Assembly: GCF_036785885.1 (NCBI RefSeq)
Contig: NC_092323.1
Coordinates: forward strand, 11,850,501 to 11,914,500
Length of the DNA: 64,000 nt
DNA from: Coffea arabica
Taxonomy: Eukaryota > Streptophyta > Magnoliopsida > Gentianales > Rubiaceae
Direction: 5' to 3'
Positions within the stretch are counted from its first letter, which is position 1; every line of letters starts with the position of its first letter. The notes under the pieces are model-generated. The model made no database searches. It had not been told where the DNA came from and was given only the letters and a program-made list of their open reading frames with translations. This document shows positions 47,589 through 59,751 of the stretch, in pieces. The position numbers and the translations under genes were made by a program.

Positions 47589-50429
47589 ATGGCTAGAAAA
47601 TCCCCAGAAGAGGAGCATCCAGTGAAGGCACATGGATGGGCTGCAAGAGACTCATCTGGGGTGCTTTCCCCCTTCAAATTCTCCAGAAGGTATACCTATA
47701 CATCCATGAATCCATTGCTAAATCTGGGATTGTTTCAAACTTTGTCTAAGCCCATTTGTTTAGTTTTCCTCTTGTGAAAAGTGCCACTTTCTTGATTGGT
47801 TGAGAGGCTTGTCATTGTCATGCCAGCTGGGAAGAGTGATCACTAATTAACTCAACCAGCAAAGTTTTACCTTTTTATTGGATAAAAAAAAAAGAGTTTG
47901 AGACGGCTCTATTAAGTAAGCCAATGATGATCCAATTATCAACGTTTCCTGATATCTGTATTAAAGATGATGATCGTGCTTTGTGAAATATGATTATGGT
48001 AAAAAAGTTGTGCATCTTTCATTGCCAAGATTGAACTTGTGCTGGATCAATCTAATATCATGTCTAAAGCAGACTGCTATAGTTGGTGAGAGCAGTTTTT
48101 TTCTTTTTTTTTTTTTTTTTAAATAAAGCTTAAAGCTTCTGAGTCTTTAGCTGGTCACTATTTAGGAGGTGATGAAATGTCTTTGCTTCGACATGGTTAT
48201 AACAGAGAACTAGACATCGCTCTGCAGCTGGTGATTGTTTCATTGTTTTGAGGTCTAATTGATAGCAGTAAGAATGAAATAAGAAAACTTATCTGTTGTG
48301 TATGGCTGTTGTTTAACGAAATATAAGGTTATTCAGATTTAAACATTATTGGGCCCCGTTTTACCAATGATTGGACCCTCCTATAGTTATCAGGATATAT
48401 ATTGTTGCTATCTCAGCTAATGCGAAGCAGTGTCCCCAGCTTGATATTATGCTATGATTTTTGTGCAGTAAGTCTACAAATTTTGGTTTGTCTCCTGCTA
48501 CATAGAGTTATTTTGAGCAAATCAAATGATCTTCCTTTGAGCATTTGACAAACTTGAAATACAACACTTTGCTTACTTTGTCATGCAAACATTTGTGTAG
48601 CAACCAACATAACTAGATTTCTTATACATAATAACCCTGATCTTTCACTTTAGCTATGTAGCACCGTGATTTCTAGGCCTAGAGGTCCTTGAGTGAGTTT
48701 GTTTGGACTTGCATATCTCTAACATTACAATCATGCTCGTTTTAAATTGGACACGATTAATGTTAACCAAAGTTAGAAATAAGTAACGGATGCTAGATTA
48801 TCCGGGTCTCGAGAAATTTAGTCAAGGATTGACACTAATTCATGTTTTTGTAGGGCAACACTGGAGGACGATGTCAGATTCAAGGTGCTATATTGCGGGA
48901 TCTGTCATACCGACCTTCACTTCATTAAGAATGATTGGGGAATTTCTACCTACCCTTTTGTACCAGGGTAAAACTCAGATGCCAAACCTGAAAACACTAA
49001 GTATTGCATGGAAAATTTTGATAATGTAATAATTTTCCTAGCCATATTCGCTTTATTTATTCTAGTCACACTGGTATATTAATCAGAAGCTAATTTTTCT
49101 GCATGACAATCTTACCTATCAGTTCATGATCATCGTTACTCGCTGAAGAATATGGAACAGTTTTCGTTCTTTTACCTTTGGACTTCTGCAGGCACGAGAT
49201 TGTGGGTGAAGTTACAGAGGTTGGCAGCAAGGTGACAAAAGTCAAAGTGGGAGACAAAGTGGGCGTTGGGTACTTCCTTGGGTCATGCCGCTCTTGTGAG
49301 AATTGTTCTGAAGGCCTGGAAAACTATTGTCCGAAAGTGGTGTTGACCTCTGGTGCTCCTTACCATGATGGAACCATAACGTATGGTGGCTATTCGAATG
49401 AGATGGTCTGCAATGAGCACTTTATCATTCGCTTCCCAGAGAACTTGCCACTTGATGGGGGTGCACCATTACTTTGTGCAGGAGCTACTGTGTACAGTCC
49501 AATGAAATACTATGGCATCGCCAAACCAGGGAGCCACATTGGAATCAATGGCCTTGGTGGGCTTGGTCATGTGGCTGTTAAGTTTGCGAAGGCCTTGGGG
49601 GCCAAAGTGACAGTTATCAGTACGTCTGATCGCAAGAAGGACGAAGCTCTAAACCATCTTGGAGCAGACGCATTTTTGATTAGCCGAAATGTTGAAGATA
49701 TGAAGGTAACTTTTCAGAATTGGCTCCATGATATAGCTATCATTAACTGTATGATATCATCAACTAACTATCCTTTGCTCATGGTTGAATTTTCAAATAT
49801 CTACGTCTAAGCGTCTTATAGAATGACTGATCTAAGCCTCTACGTTTCTTTTGATTTGCCAGTACGCGATATTACTATTGCCTGTCCAGTTGGTTAATGT
49901 TTCACTACTATTTAGAATTTGTAACTTAAGATACTTGGTAGCAGGCTGCTGCTGGCACAATGGATGGTATACTTGACTGTGTCTCAGCTAAGCATCCCTT
50001 AGTACCCTTGCTTGGTCTTCTCAAGTCTCATGGAAAGCTTGTCACTCTGGGGGTACCAGCACAGCCACTTGAGCTTCCTCTCGCCCCTCTAGTTGTAGGT
50101 ATGTGAGACTGAAATATGTGCTCTTCTTTCCAAGGCATAGATTATATATCTCTTAAAAATTTTATGCTTCAGTTTTTGGGTTATTTGGCATTGAACCCAA
50201 TGGCAACTAAACCACTAAATTAACAGGAAGGAAGTTGGTTGGTGGAAGTAATGTTGCAGGAGTAGCAGAGACACAAGAGATGATTGATGTGGCTGGAAAG
50301 CACAACATCACCGCAGATATCGAACTTGTTTCCATGGAAGATTTGAACACAGCTATGGAACGTCTTGCAAAAGGTGATGTGAGATATCGCTTTGTCATTG
50401 ATGTTGCCAACACCTTGAAAGCTCCTTAA
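47589..50429 (+). CDS. Copy F: CAD/SAD-like NADP(H) alcohol dehydrogenase
   Basis: The exons are 47589-47689, 48854-48967, 49192-49705, 49945-50098 and 50227-50429, giving 361 residues. I chose the ATG at 47589 because [20 protein letters not shown] aligns with the siblings; the open frame extends further upstream, but into the transposon. Catalytic zinc ligands are Cys51 (CGICHTDLH), His73/Glu74 and Cys167. Structural cysteines are 104, 107, 110 and 118. Departures from siblings: VGYFLGSC with Tyr99 where the others have Cys; GINGLGGLG in the nucleotide loop instead of GIVGLGGLG; a [13 protein letters not shown] specificity loop instead of GSxIGGxKETQEM; and RATLEDDV instead of RATGE. The overall pattern resembles sinapyl alcohol dehydrogenases. 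The reading frame is intact, but these changes sit near the active site and cofactor, so altered specificity is possible. Confidence 0.9.
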
Positions 50430-51848
50430 TCTCGTGTTTGGGAAGATGTTACCAAGATCTGATTCCCATACAGATTCTTGAGTGATATGCTTTAGCAGCG
50501 TCTCATATCCCTCTGGCATGGTGAAATTTGGTTTTGTCTTCTTAATTTCGAGTGACAAATTTGGGAAGCTACTTTTTGTAACAATTTCACTCTGACTTGG
50601 ATGCAAATGAGATATGATGCTGAATAATGTATTGTTTCTGTATCAAGCTATTCCAGGGCTCAGCAGACCACAGGGCCTGTGTGAACTAGGTGTTACCTTT
50701 ATGTTATGTATGCCAGCAGGCTTTGTAAACTCGTATGGAATTGGGATAATATGTCATTATGATGCAGTCTCGTGTGTAAATGGAAGAGACAATTAATAAT
50801 AATAATAATAAAATGTTGCTCTGTGCCTTTTTTATTCTAATTTATTGCCATTCATCCAATTAAATTGTTTTTGACAATTCAGAAAGAAAATTAAAATGGA
50901 TGTCACTGTTTCACCAATACTACATGTGATTGCAGTTGTTTACTGTGAGCATTTTTAATACACTAATTAGCCAAAATCATTCTTAGCCTTGGTGAGAAAC
51001 CTCAAGAATCAAAAGTTTCCCCGCAATTTCTCAACATCTATCCATGGAATAACAGAGCGAGAGAAGTGGTAGTTGGGGTAAACATTTTGTATCATTTTTT
51101 GAATTTTCAAATTTACTCTTGAAAAGATTAACTTTTATCCTAATCACCTAATCACATTTGCTAATTCAGTCTCCCATAACTCCCTTAAATATTGTTATGG
51201 ATCCAACGGTGATAATGTATATACTGTAAGCGTGTATAAGATTTACTCTAACTATATTAAAAAAAAGATTACTAATAAATTGTATTTTTTTTCATGAAGA
51301 ATTTATATAAAATTTAATTTTGTAAAAATAATATTAATATATTCATAAAAATTAATTATCATTTCTAAACTACACAAGCATTGGGTGTACCAAAAGCACC
51401 AGTCTAAAGAGCGCTCATGTTGTGTAATACATTCACTAACATTGTTACAATTTCTTCTGATAAACCAAATGGAGTATGAACTAAACAGTTGGCTTAAAAA
51501 CCAAATGACAGTAAAAGATCATATCCTCGCCATTTTGATCCCATGCAATTAAATGTGCTCCCTCCATCCTATTACTGTTGTCACACTTCTAGTTAAGTTA
51601 GACAACTTTTTGGAAATTTCTTTTGAGATTTTGGAGCTTTTTAAATATTCCAAGTTCGATGCCGTAAATCTTACTGAAATTTGTCGTAGTATGATATGAT
51701 TCTTTTTTTAAAACTAAATACATTAATATTAACTACTTTGTGGAATTCCATCCTGTGGTTGCAACAAATCAAAGGCTATAATAATAATATTAGCAAGGTT
51801 CTGCAATAGAACTCAAATTACTTTAATATATGATATTTTGATTTACAA
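50430..51848. other. F 3' flank and intergenic DNA
   Basis: The F 3' flank (to about 50890) shares blocks with the flanks of E and the orphan. Beyond that, AT-rich DNA with no gene or clear element. Confidence 0.5.
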
Positions 51849-52292
51849 AGGGTATATTACTTATAATCCCCCTATGGTTTTGTCCATTGCCACATGACTC
51901 CCTCTAATGTTTCAAAATATCCATTGCACCCTTATAGTTTTGTGTGAAGTGGAACTTGACGGAAAATAACCTATGTAATATTGTTAGTTGAAATATCAAT
52001 AGTGCTCTTACTTAAATACTAAATCAATCGACGGCTTAACCACCTTGCATAATGCATAAGGAGATTGCGCGGATAAATGCAAAAGCCACGAGAGTAAAGT
52101 GGATATTTATACAAATCATAAGAGAGTTACGTGAATATTAAAATTTTATCTCATGCGCTTTTAAAGCATGTTTGATATAAATGCAGTAACTGATTGTGCA
52201 TTCCGTCTATTTTCGATTATGTGGTTATTTTAAAATCTTAGAGAGGGTCATCTGGCATTAGATAAAACCATAGGGGGTAATAAGTAATTTAT
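51849..52292. mobile_element. Foldback/MITE-like element with inverted repeats of about 60 bp
   Basis: The left end GGTATATTACTTATAATCCC continues to CCCTATGGTTTT and CACATGACTCCCTCTAA. The right end is the reverse complement of GGATAAATTACTTATTACCC, CCCTATGGTTTT and CAGATGACCCTCTCTAA. No coding sequence inside. Confidence 0.7.
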
Positions 52293-53349
52293 CCATTTAC
52301 AAATAAATATGGTATAGGGCTCTTTGAGCCACTCTCCTGCCCTCGCGACAAAAAAAGAGTTGCTATAGCATTGGAGGTTTATAGCTCACGAATGAAGTCA
52401 TTCATCAGCTATTACAACCAAGAGAAAGAGAGAGAGAGAGAGAGAGAGTCGTTCATGAGCTCATTGCTTATCGCAGCAAGTAAAAGTGAGAGGAATACAT
52501 TTTTATGCCACCATTTACAAGAAGATTAAGTGAAGCTCGCAACAACAAAAAACTCGAACAAGAAAAAATACTCTGCTAATTATATATGTTTGGTCGCTTT
52601 CGGACGGATTTTGCCAAAACTTAATAAACCTATAATTGCTCTATAATTTACAGGGTCTTCTAGAAGTAAAACAGAAATAACTTGTAGGCTGAAATACAAT
52701 AAATTTCAAGAGAAAAAAGTATGATAAAATTTGCAAACATCCTTCTCTAGTACCTATCCTAATATTAGTGTACATAATTTTGTGAGTCACACTTTCTTTT
52801 TCTTTTCTTTTGAAAAGTGATGCACTTGATTACTAGGCAAAACTAACTACAGTCCATCGCACCAGGCGAGTTAAAGTTCGCTGCTATCTCGTTTTAAAAT
52901 TACTGGTTTGAATATTCTTTGATAGACTGAGTAAACAAACTACAGTGCAAGAGAATAAAATACGTCCAAGAAGAAGTATATGAAAGCTTTCTATTAAGGC
53001 TGAATCTCAAACTTAAACCTCACCACGTTCGTCACAGCCTTAGTCATTAATTAGTAATGATATCTCCTACAAATTTCTCTCAACTATTAACAATCTTTAT
53101 ACCCCAGAATAAATCCAAGAAGAAAATGCATCTGTACTTGATTAGGTTGATTTGGTATTTTTCATGTTTCTTCTTTTACAACCCCAAGATTAATCGTTGG
53201 ATACTTTTCCAACTCTAGAAATATTTTTCAGTCTTTAACTCCTTATTCCTCACAGTATTTAAACCAGGCCTAGGCAATCCATTTCAGTGAAGCAATTGTA
53301 CGCATTACCAACCCAAAACACACATCTTAGCTGCAAAACACTAACGAAG
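52293..53349. other. Intergenic and gene G upstream region
   Basis: Contains a GA microsatellite (52427-52447) and AT-rich DNA. A possible TATA word near the start (CAGTATTTAAACC, 53255) lies about 95 bases before the gene G ATG. An equivalent word (GAGTATTTAAAC, 63118) precedes gene J by about 110 bases, so this promoter piece was duplicated with the genes. Confidence 0.5.
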
Positions 53350-55490
53350 ATGGCCGGAAAAAATGAGGTCAAGACCTACGGATTGGCAGCTAGAGACACC
53401 TCCGGCGTCTTCTCTCCCGTCGAATTCGCCCGAAGGTACGTATATAGTACACTAGTTCGTGGTTACATTGAAGGAGCTAATTACCTTTAAGAAGTTACAT
53501 TTCAATTAAATTTTGGTTATATATATCGTGAATATTAGGAATGTGTGTAAAACATTATATTCTTACCAAAAAAAATGTAAAACATTATAGATTTTATTCA
53601 TTTGTGATGTTTTACTGATACTAGTCCCGAATATTGGTAGGGCAACAGGAGAGGAGGATGTTAGATTTAAGGTGCTCTATTGCGGAATTTGCCACGCCGA
53701 CCTTCACTCAGCCAAGGATGACTTTGGCCATACTTCATATCCAGTTGTACCAGGGTAGGACATTCTTGTCAAATAAATGGTTTCTTATCCTAAATGAGCA
53801 TTCTTGTTAAAAGAAAAAAAAAATTGTTGTCTTTTGTTGTCTTAAGGATTCTTCTATTTTGTGCCATAACCGCACAAATAAGAGGTGCATTGAATATAAA
53901 TTCGTCTGTAAAAGTTGAAATTTTTAATGCTAAAGTATTCTCAATTTAGGGGTGGATGATAATATTAGAAATTTATTATGACTCCACCATTTTTCTTTTT
54001 CGTATACACTTCACAAATGCATAAAGTTATAAAATAAAAACAAAAAGATAAATGGAAATTCGTCTTAAATTATGTAAATCAAGAACATAGGCACTAATTT
54101 AATCTTCTTTTTTTTTTTTTTTGGATAGGCATGAAATCGTTGGTGAAGTAACTGAGGTAGGGAGCAAGGTAACAAATTTCAAGATTGGAGACAAAGTTGG
54201 AGTGGGCTGCTTTGTTGGATCATGCCGCTCGTGCGAGCAATGTTCAAATGATTTAGAGCCTTACTGCCCCAAGCGGGTCATGACCTATGGTTCCATTGAT
54301 GAAGATGGAACTCGAACTCGCGGAGGATACTCTAACGAGATGGTGGTGAAAGAGCATTTTGCCATTCGGTGGCCGGAGAACCTCCCTCTTGACGGGGGTG
54401 CTCCGCTGCTTTGTGCTGGCTGTACTTTGTATAGTCCATTGATGTACTATGGATTGTCCAAACCAGGAACCCATTTGGGAATTGTTGGCCTGGGTGGATT
54501 GGGACATGTTGGTGTTAAATTTGCCAAGGCAATGGGGCTAAAAGTAACAGTGATCAGCAGCTCAAATAGGAAGAAGGCGGAAGCCGTCGATCGTCTTGGA
54601 GCTGACTCGTTTTTGGTCAGCACTGATCCAGAACAAATGCAGGTTTAAATTCAGTTACGACTTTTTCTTATTAGCAAATTCTTATGTAAAATTTTGGATC
54701 CCTAAAAGGTCAAAAAAAAAAATTCTTAGAATTAATATTTCTTACATTAACACCTTACATTAATCCTATGAGTGCAATTAATTTAATTCTTCTTAAGAAG
54801 CGTATGTAATTTACTTGGACGTCTATTAATTTGAATTGCAGACTGCAATGGGCACATTGGATGGTATCATTGACACGGTGTCTGCCTTCCATCCGGTCAT
54901 GCCATTAATTAGTCTCCTAAAACCTCATGGGAAGCTTATTGTGGTCGGTGCACCAAATAAGCCGCTCGAAGTAGAAATCATTCCCCTACTTACGGGTAAG
55001 TCCAACAAATAGTAAGGTTCATCTAATAACTTAGTCACTATAGATATCTTATGATTATTCTTTTTCATATTCATGGTGTAAGAGTTTAATTATACATGCA
55101 AGCCATATATATATATTCTAAAATATATGAAGCATATACTATGACATAGGATGGCATATACTTGTTCATGAAGTTAGATCGAGTTCTGGTGCAAAAACCA
55201 CCTCAAGATTTCATGGAAAAGAATTTGGAGCCTGGTTTATGCATGTCTATTATATTGATTTGAAAGGATACTTGACAGGGAGAAAAATGATTGGATCATC
55301 TGCTGCTGCGGGGATAAAAGAGACTCAAGAGATGATTGATTTTGCAGCAAAGCACAATATCACTGCAGATGTTGAGGTCATTCCTGCGAATTATGTTAAC
55401 AAAGCAATGGAAGGTCTTGAGAAGGGAGATGTTAGATACCGATTTGTCATTGATATTGGAAATACTCTCGTGGCTGCTCCAAGCACCTGA
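53350..55490 (+). CDS. Copy G: CAD-like dehydrogenase of the second group, Ala at relay position
   Basis: The exons are 53350-53435, 53641-53754, 54129-54642, 54842-54995 and 55279-55490, giving 359 residues. It starts [20 protein letters not shown] and has the longer tail NTLVAAPST found in I. Catalytic zinc ligands are Cys46, His68/Glu69 and Cys162. Structural cysteines are 99, 102, 105 and 113. The loop GLGGLG is followed by VISSS. The catalytic motif is CGICHADLH: Ala48 replaces the relay Ser/Thr, as in B. The metal-pocket motif reads CAGCT where siblings have CAGIT. Met118 and [13 protein letters not shown] mark a specificity pocket unlike that of lignin CADs. The frame and splice sites are clean. 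Likely cytosolic; substrate unknown. The Ala change may alter or slow alcohol oxidation; this is inference. Confidence 0.92.
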
Positions 55491-56218
55491 TCTTTCGTAG
55501 CAGCATTTTGAAGAGACTCAGAGCCTTTTCTCCAACATTTCCAAGGCATAAGCACACTTTGTTAGCTTTTGGAGAGCTGTTTGCTAGAATAAATTTGTAT
55601 ACGCTAATTTTCTTTCTTTGATCGAGGGAAATACACTATGTACTGAAATTGTGCTAGCTTGAGGAGTAAATCTATTTGTATTGGTGCTGAAAATTTTTAA
55701 AGTTGTGATTGGCTCTTTTAAGATTGAAAAGTAACTGGATTTCTTTTTTTTTTTTTTTTAAATGCGCGGCAGGAAAGTTTCCTGTGATTGCTTAGTATGA
55801 AATGTGAATTCCCCAAGTTCAGTTACAAAAGAGAGTCAAATGTTTTTCCTTTTTAAGGTAAAAATGTGTCATTGAACCTCAAATTCACATTAATCTTCTC
55901 AAGGATCTCCCATAAGTTTTGTAGAAGGACAATAGACGCAATGATTTTCAGGGGTGGGCATATCGCTAAAGCTTAAAAATAATGTTAGAATTAAATTGAG
56001 AGATTGATTCATGATAGAACACCATTAATGGTTTACAAAAGTTTGTAACTCTCAAAATTAAATCCGTAATCTTGATATTTTCCATAGAAACATGCTTCCG
56101 TTCCCCACGTATAAATTCTTTACGTGGAAAATTGCGTTTCAAGCCAATTTTATTTCCAGAATCAGATTTCGTGATTAAGGAGTTTGAAGTAATGATCATC
56201 ACGTTTACAATCTAAAAG
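55491..56218. other. Intergenic G to pseudogene H
   Basis: 3' flank of G with a T-run (55744-55759). No gene. A minus-strand open frame at 55966-56202 is without domain. Confidence 0.5.
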
Positions 56219-57608
56219 ACATGAAATTGTTAGAAAAGTTATGTAGGATACTCCAATGAGATGGTGGTGAATGAGCATTTCGCGATTTGCTGGCCGGAGA
56301 GCCTCCATCCCGACGGTGGTGCTCCGCTACTCCATGCAGGTTTTACTGTTTACAGTCCAGTGCTGCATTATGGGCTGACAAATCAGGAAACCATCTGGGC
56401 TTTGTGGGCCTTGGTGGGCTGGGTCATGTGCCCGTACCTAAAATATGCCAAGGCTTAGGGCCTCAAGGTGATTATTATCCAGAACCTAACCTAGCAAAGA
56501 GGAGGCCGGCAACAATCGTCTTGGAGCTGACAAGTTTTTGGTCAGCACTGATCCACAACAAACGCAGGTGTCTAGACATCTCAAGGGGTAGGTAGGGTTT
56601 ATGTTTGATTTCCTTAATTCAAATTCAAACTCATTAAATTTAATTAGATTTAAATTTATACCAGACCCTTATAGGTATAAAAAATTAAACTCAGATCCGG
56701 GCCTTCATAGGTTTGGGTATCTAGTGAGTATTCATGGATATTTTTCTAGACATACAATGAAGTATTTTGAAATTAAGGAAACAAATACACAAATTTTAGC
56801 AGTAGTAAGCATAAATTAATGTTTTGCAATTTTTTTTAATAACAATTTCAATACTTTAATAGAGATAGTATTCATATTGATTTATTTTGCAGGAGGGCAT
56901 GGGCACATTGGATGCGATTGTTGATAGTGCATCTGCATTTCATCTAGTCATGCCATAATTTGGTCTACTCAACCCTGATGGAATTGAAAGGGTTAACGGA
57001 ATGAATAGCCAAGGATATCAGACTGGCTACCTTGACTGATGATATTAACAATTTAAGAGCTTTATTCCTGAAATGCTCCTTTTGTTTAGATAGGAGATTA
57101 GACTCCAGATGTGATTTGATTAGTGATTATGCTTTAGGCATATTTCAAGATGAGGAATGGATCAATCCTCAGTGTGTCTAACACTTGGGTATAGTACTAC
57201 TTGAGCCTTTGCTCATATAAGTGTATATCCTTTTGTCTATCAATACAAAAATTACCGTTGCTGAAAAAAAAAAAAAAAAAAAAAACCCTGATGGAAAGCT
57301 TATTTAAGCCGCTTGAAGTGGATATCGTTCCCCTCATTATGGGTGGGTAAAATCAACAAAATTTTTTCAATTATCTTCAAATTTAATGAAAATTATGTCC
57401 AATTCTCTGATTCGAAGAATAATTGATGGCACGAAGGAAAATGCTTGGATCATCTGCTGTTGGGGACTCAAGAAATGATTGATTTTGCGGCAAAGCACAA
57501 TATAACTGCAGAAGTTGAAGTTATTCCTAACAAAGAAATGGAACGTCTGGAGAAGGAAGATGTTAGGCTTCGGTTTGTAATACACTTGAGGCAGCCCCCG
57601 GAACTTGA
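56219..57608 (+). pseudogene. Copy H: truncated dehydrogenase pseudogene
   Basis: Exons 1 and 2 are missing. Exon 3 starts at about 56219 (catgaaattgttag). It then jumps by a large deletion straight to GGATACTCCAATGAGATGGT, removing the structural-zinc loop, and runs to 56567. Exon 4 starts at 56893 (GGCATGGGCACATTGGATGC), is split by a 300-base retroposed insert (56984-57283), and resumes to about 57342. Exon 5 (about 57434-57608) has lost its acceptor and part of the GGIKET region but keeps [20 protein letters not shown]. Frame changes are frequent: RWPENL reads CWPESL, and CAGIT reads HAGFT, losing the zinc cysteine. Sequence is closest to G and I. Confidence 0.88.
56984..57283 (+). mobile_element. 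Retroposed insert (5'-truncated LINE or retrogene) in pseudogene H
   Basis: The 300-base insert ends in a poly(A) run (57264-57283) and is bounded by a perfect 13-base duplication AACCCTGATGGAA (56971-56983 and 57284-57296), the signature of LINE-driven target-primed insertion. The body reads, in one frame, DDINNLRALFLKCSFCLDRR and then DEEWINPQCV before a stop. This resembles the C-terminus of a reverse-transcriptase-linked RNase H domain, so a 5'-truncated LINE tail is most likely. The clean duplication shows a recent event, later than H's decay or at least not under constraint. Confidence 0.75.
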
Positions 57609-59520
57609 TTGCTTGAAATTGTAACCGAGACTTTTCTACTTTGTTTTCATTTTTCAAGGCATGAACAACTATTTAGTTTTCGAGACATGCAAGTTTATTC
57701 ACGAAGTTAGTACCATGGTTTTGCTTGACTAATAATGTATTGGTTTGCACTTTGCAGCTCACTAAGCTGAAAATGAAATACTAACTATTATGTGTTTAAT
57801 TTTGAATCAGCGTTCTTCAATTTCTGAAGCTATAACTGATTTGTGCTTTCCTTGATCCAAGTTATTAATAGTCCAAGGGGCCAAGCATATATTTCATTCT
57901 TTTTTCTCGCCCATAGGGACCTATCATTCATCAGCTCTTAAAGCCTTCACAAGATGTTAGAGATGGCCTCGTCAAACCTGAATTATTAATAATTCAATGG
58001 ATTCAAGCATATATTGCATTCATTTTCCTCTCTCATTTTCTATGTGGTAAGAGGAAAAGGATGTGTTGGATAATTTGAGGAGTAGAAGGATAAGTAGGAG
58101 GGCTAGAATCTCATTCAAGCCCTCCGACTTACACTAAAAAAAATATTTTTAAAAAAAGAACCTTCAACGTGGAACTTGGGGGCCTCTCAATTATTTTGTT
58201 GTTCAAGAGTCAAGACAGTCAATAGTTTTGAACTAGTACCATCAGCACCCTATCATCATCTGGACCGCACCAAAATTTCATAGGTGTCAAACCATCAAAA
58301 TTAAAACTCTAAAAATTTAAATTCGAGTATAGTGGTGAGTAGCGTCGTCTTCTCAGGGATTGGATGATATTTTTTTTTTCGAGTAGTAGTTAATTAGGGG
58401 GTTTGGAGTATTAAAACTAAACAATCAACATAAATAAAAATAATCAAATGTAAGCAAATTAAATTTAAATCAATAATAAACAAGCCCTAGTCAAAGAAAT
58501 AATTTCAGAAGTGATTCATACAACTGTTCATTAATACAATAATTATTTCATCTATTTGTTAATAAACAGATTATAGTTGCCAAATACGTGATGACAACCA
58601 ATTTTTCCTTATCGTCTCGATAATTAAAGTACGCCCATTAACTACTTCCCTAATCAAGAAACAACCCTAGGCTTCAATGTTAGGCACAAACACAAAAACA
58701 AAAAGGCTGAGCTTGAAGGTTGAGATAAGAAAAATTAAACCGAACTAATAATGCACCAGCCATCAATCTATTTTTTGGTAGAAAACAAATACACAATCAC
58801 CTTCAGTTACGTAGAATGTTAGTTGTTTATTTCTAGTACTAGATAATCATTAATTCCATTTAAAAATTTCAGAAAATGGTTGACTGAGAGTTCTGTGAAA
58901 TGAAAATTGTGAGATAACATTTACTATTTCAAGTTTCTGCTCTGTAAATTCTACTGAAACTTTTCATGTCATTATATTCTTTTGGGAAACTAATTAAATT
59001 AATATGCCCTGTCATTGTAAAATTGCATGCATCCTTTGATTACAAGAAGTCAAAGGTAATAATAATTAATGTTAGTGGGATGGATGAATAGAACTGCAAT
59101 TGTTTCAGAAGATGAGATGTCGATTTACAAATGTGCATGCATCCGTGGTAGAAGTAGAACCTACAAGCCACTAGGCACCAGATGGTAGAACCCACTACCA
59201 CAAAGTAAAAGCGAATTTCGCTCCAAAGTACTTGGGCAGCAAGAAGAGCTCTCTTACATATCTTTTCAGCCACTTAGATTACCAAAAATTTTGAATACAA
59301 AGTGTTTTATAATTTTCCTCCCTTGTAGAAATAAAAAAATTTATAGGGTTCAAGAAAATTAATCTTGATGGTAAAAATGTACGACAAATATTACAAGTAT
59401 AGTTCATTTGGTTTAACTGTATTGACTATAATTACTCTATGGTTTTAAAGTCACTATTGTTCAAGTTACATTGATAGCTAAATTGAGATGTAGAGTTCAA
59501 TATTCAACATCTTTAACAAG
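57609..59520. other. Intergenic H to SINE, with a dispersed-repeat fragment
   Basis: At about 58430-58675 lies a diverged copy of the repeat seen at 8820-9060. No exon 1 for copy I was found. The rest is AT-rich with no gene. Confidence 0.5.
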
Positions 59521-59528
59521 AAGACCAA

Positions 59529-59743
59529 GCCCCCGCGTGGATGGTCCAGCGGCAGCACCTCCCCTCCTCCCCTGGTGAACCTCTAGGTCCCAGGTTCGAG
59601 TCCCTGCGCTGCTGGATTCCTCCGCGCACTTACCGTGCTTGGGTCGGGTTGGGGCGCCAAGGCCTGGGCCGCAGGGGATTAGTCGGGCCCCGTAAGAATT
59701 GACCCAAACACCCCTGTGTCGACAAAAAAAAAAAAAAAAAAAA
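59529..59743 (+). mobile_element. tRNA-derived SINE
   Basis: The head has an A-box-like GGATGGTCCAGCGG and a B-box GGTTCGAGTCCC. The body is GC-rich and the 3' end (CACCCCTGTGTCGAC) runs into poly(A). It is flanked by an 8-base duplication AAGACCAA (59521-59528 and 59744-59751). The GC-rich, little-decayed body and intact duplication indicate a young insertion. Confidence 0.88.
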
Positions 59744-59751
59744 AAGACCAA

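Noticed and set aside
47172-47777. 201-residue open frame covering exon 1 of gene F with a longer N-terminus
   Set aside because: It starts inside the hAT-type element and reads past the exon 1 donor. The conserved start of all siblings aligns with 47589.
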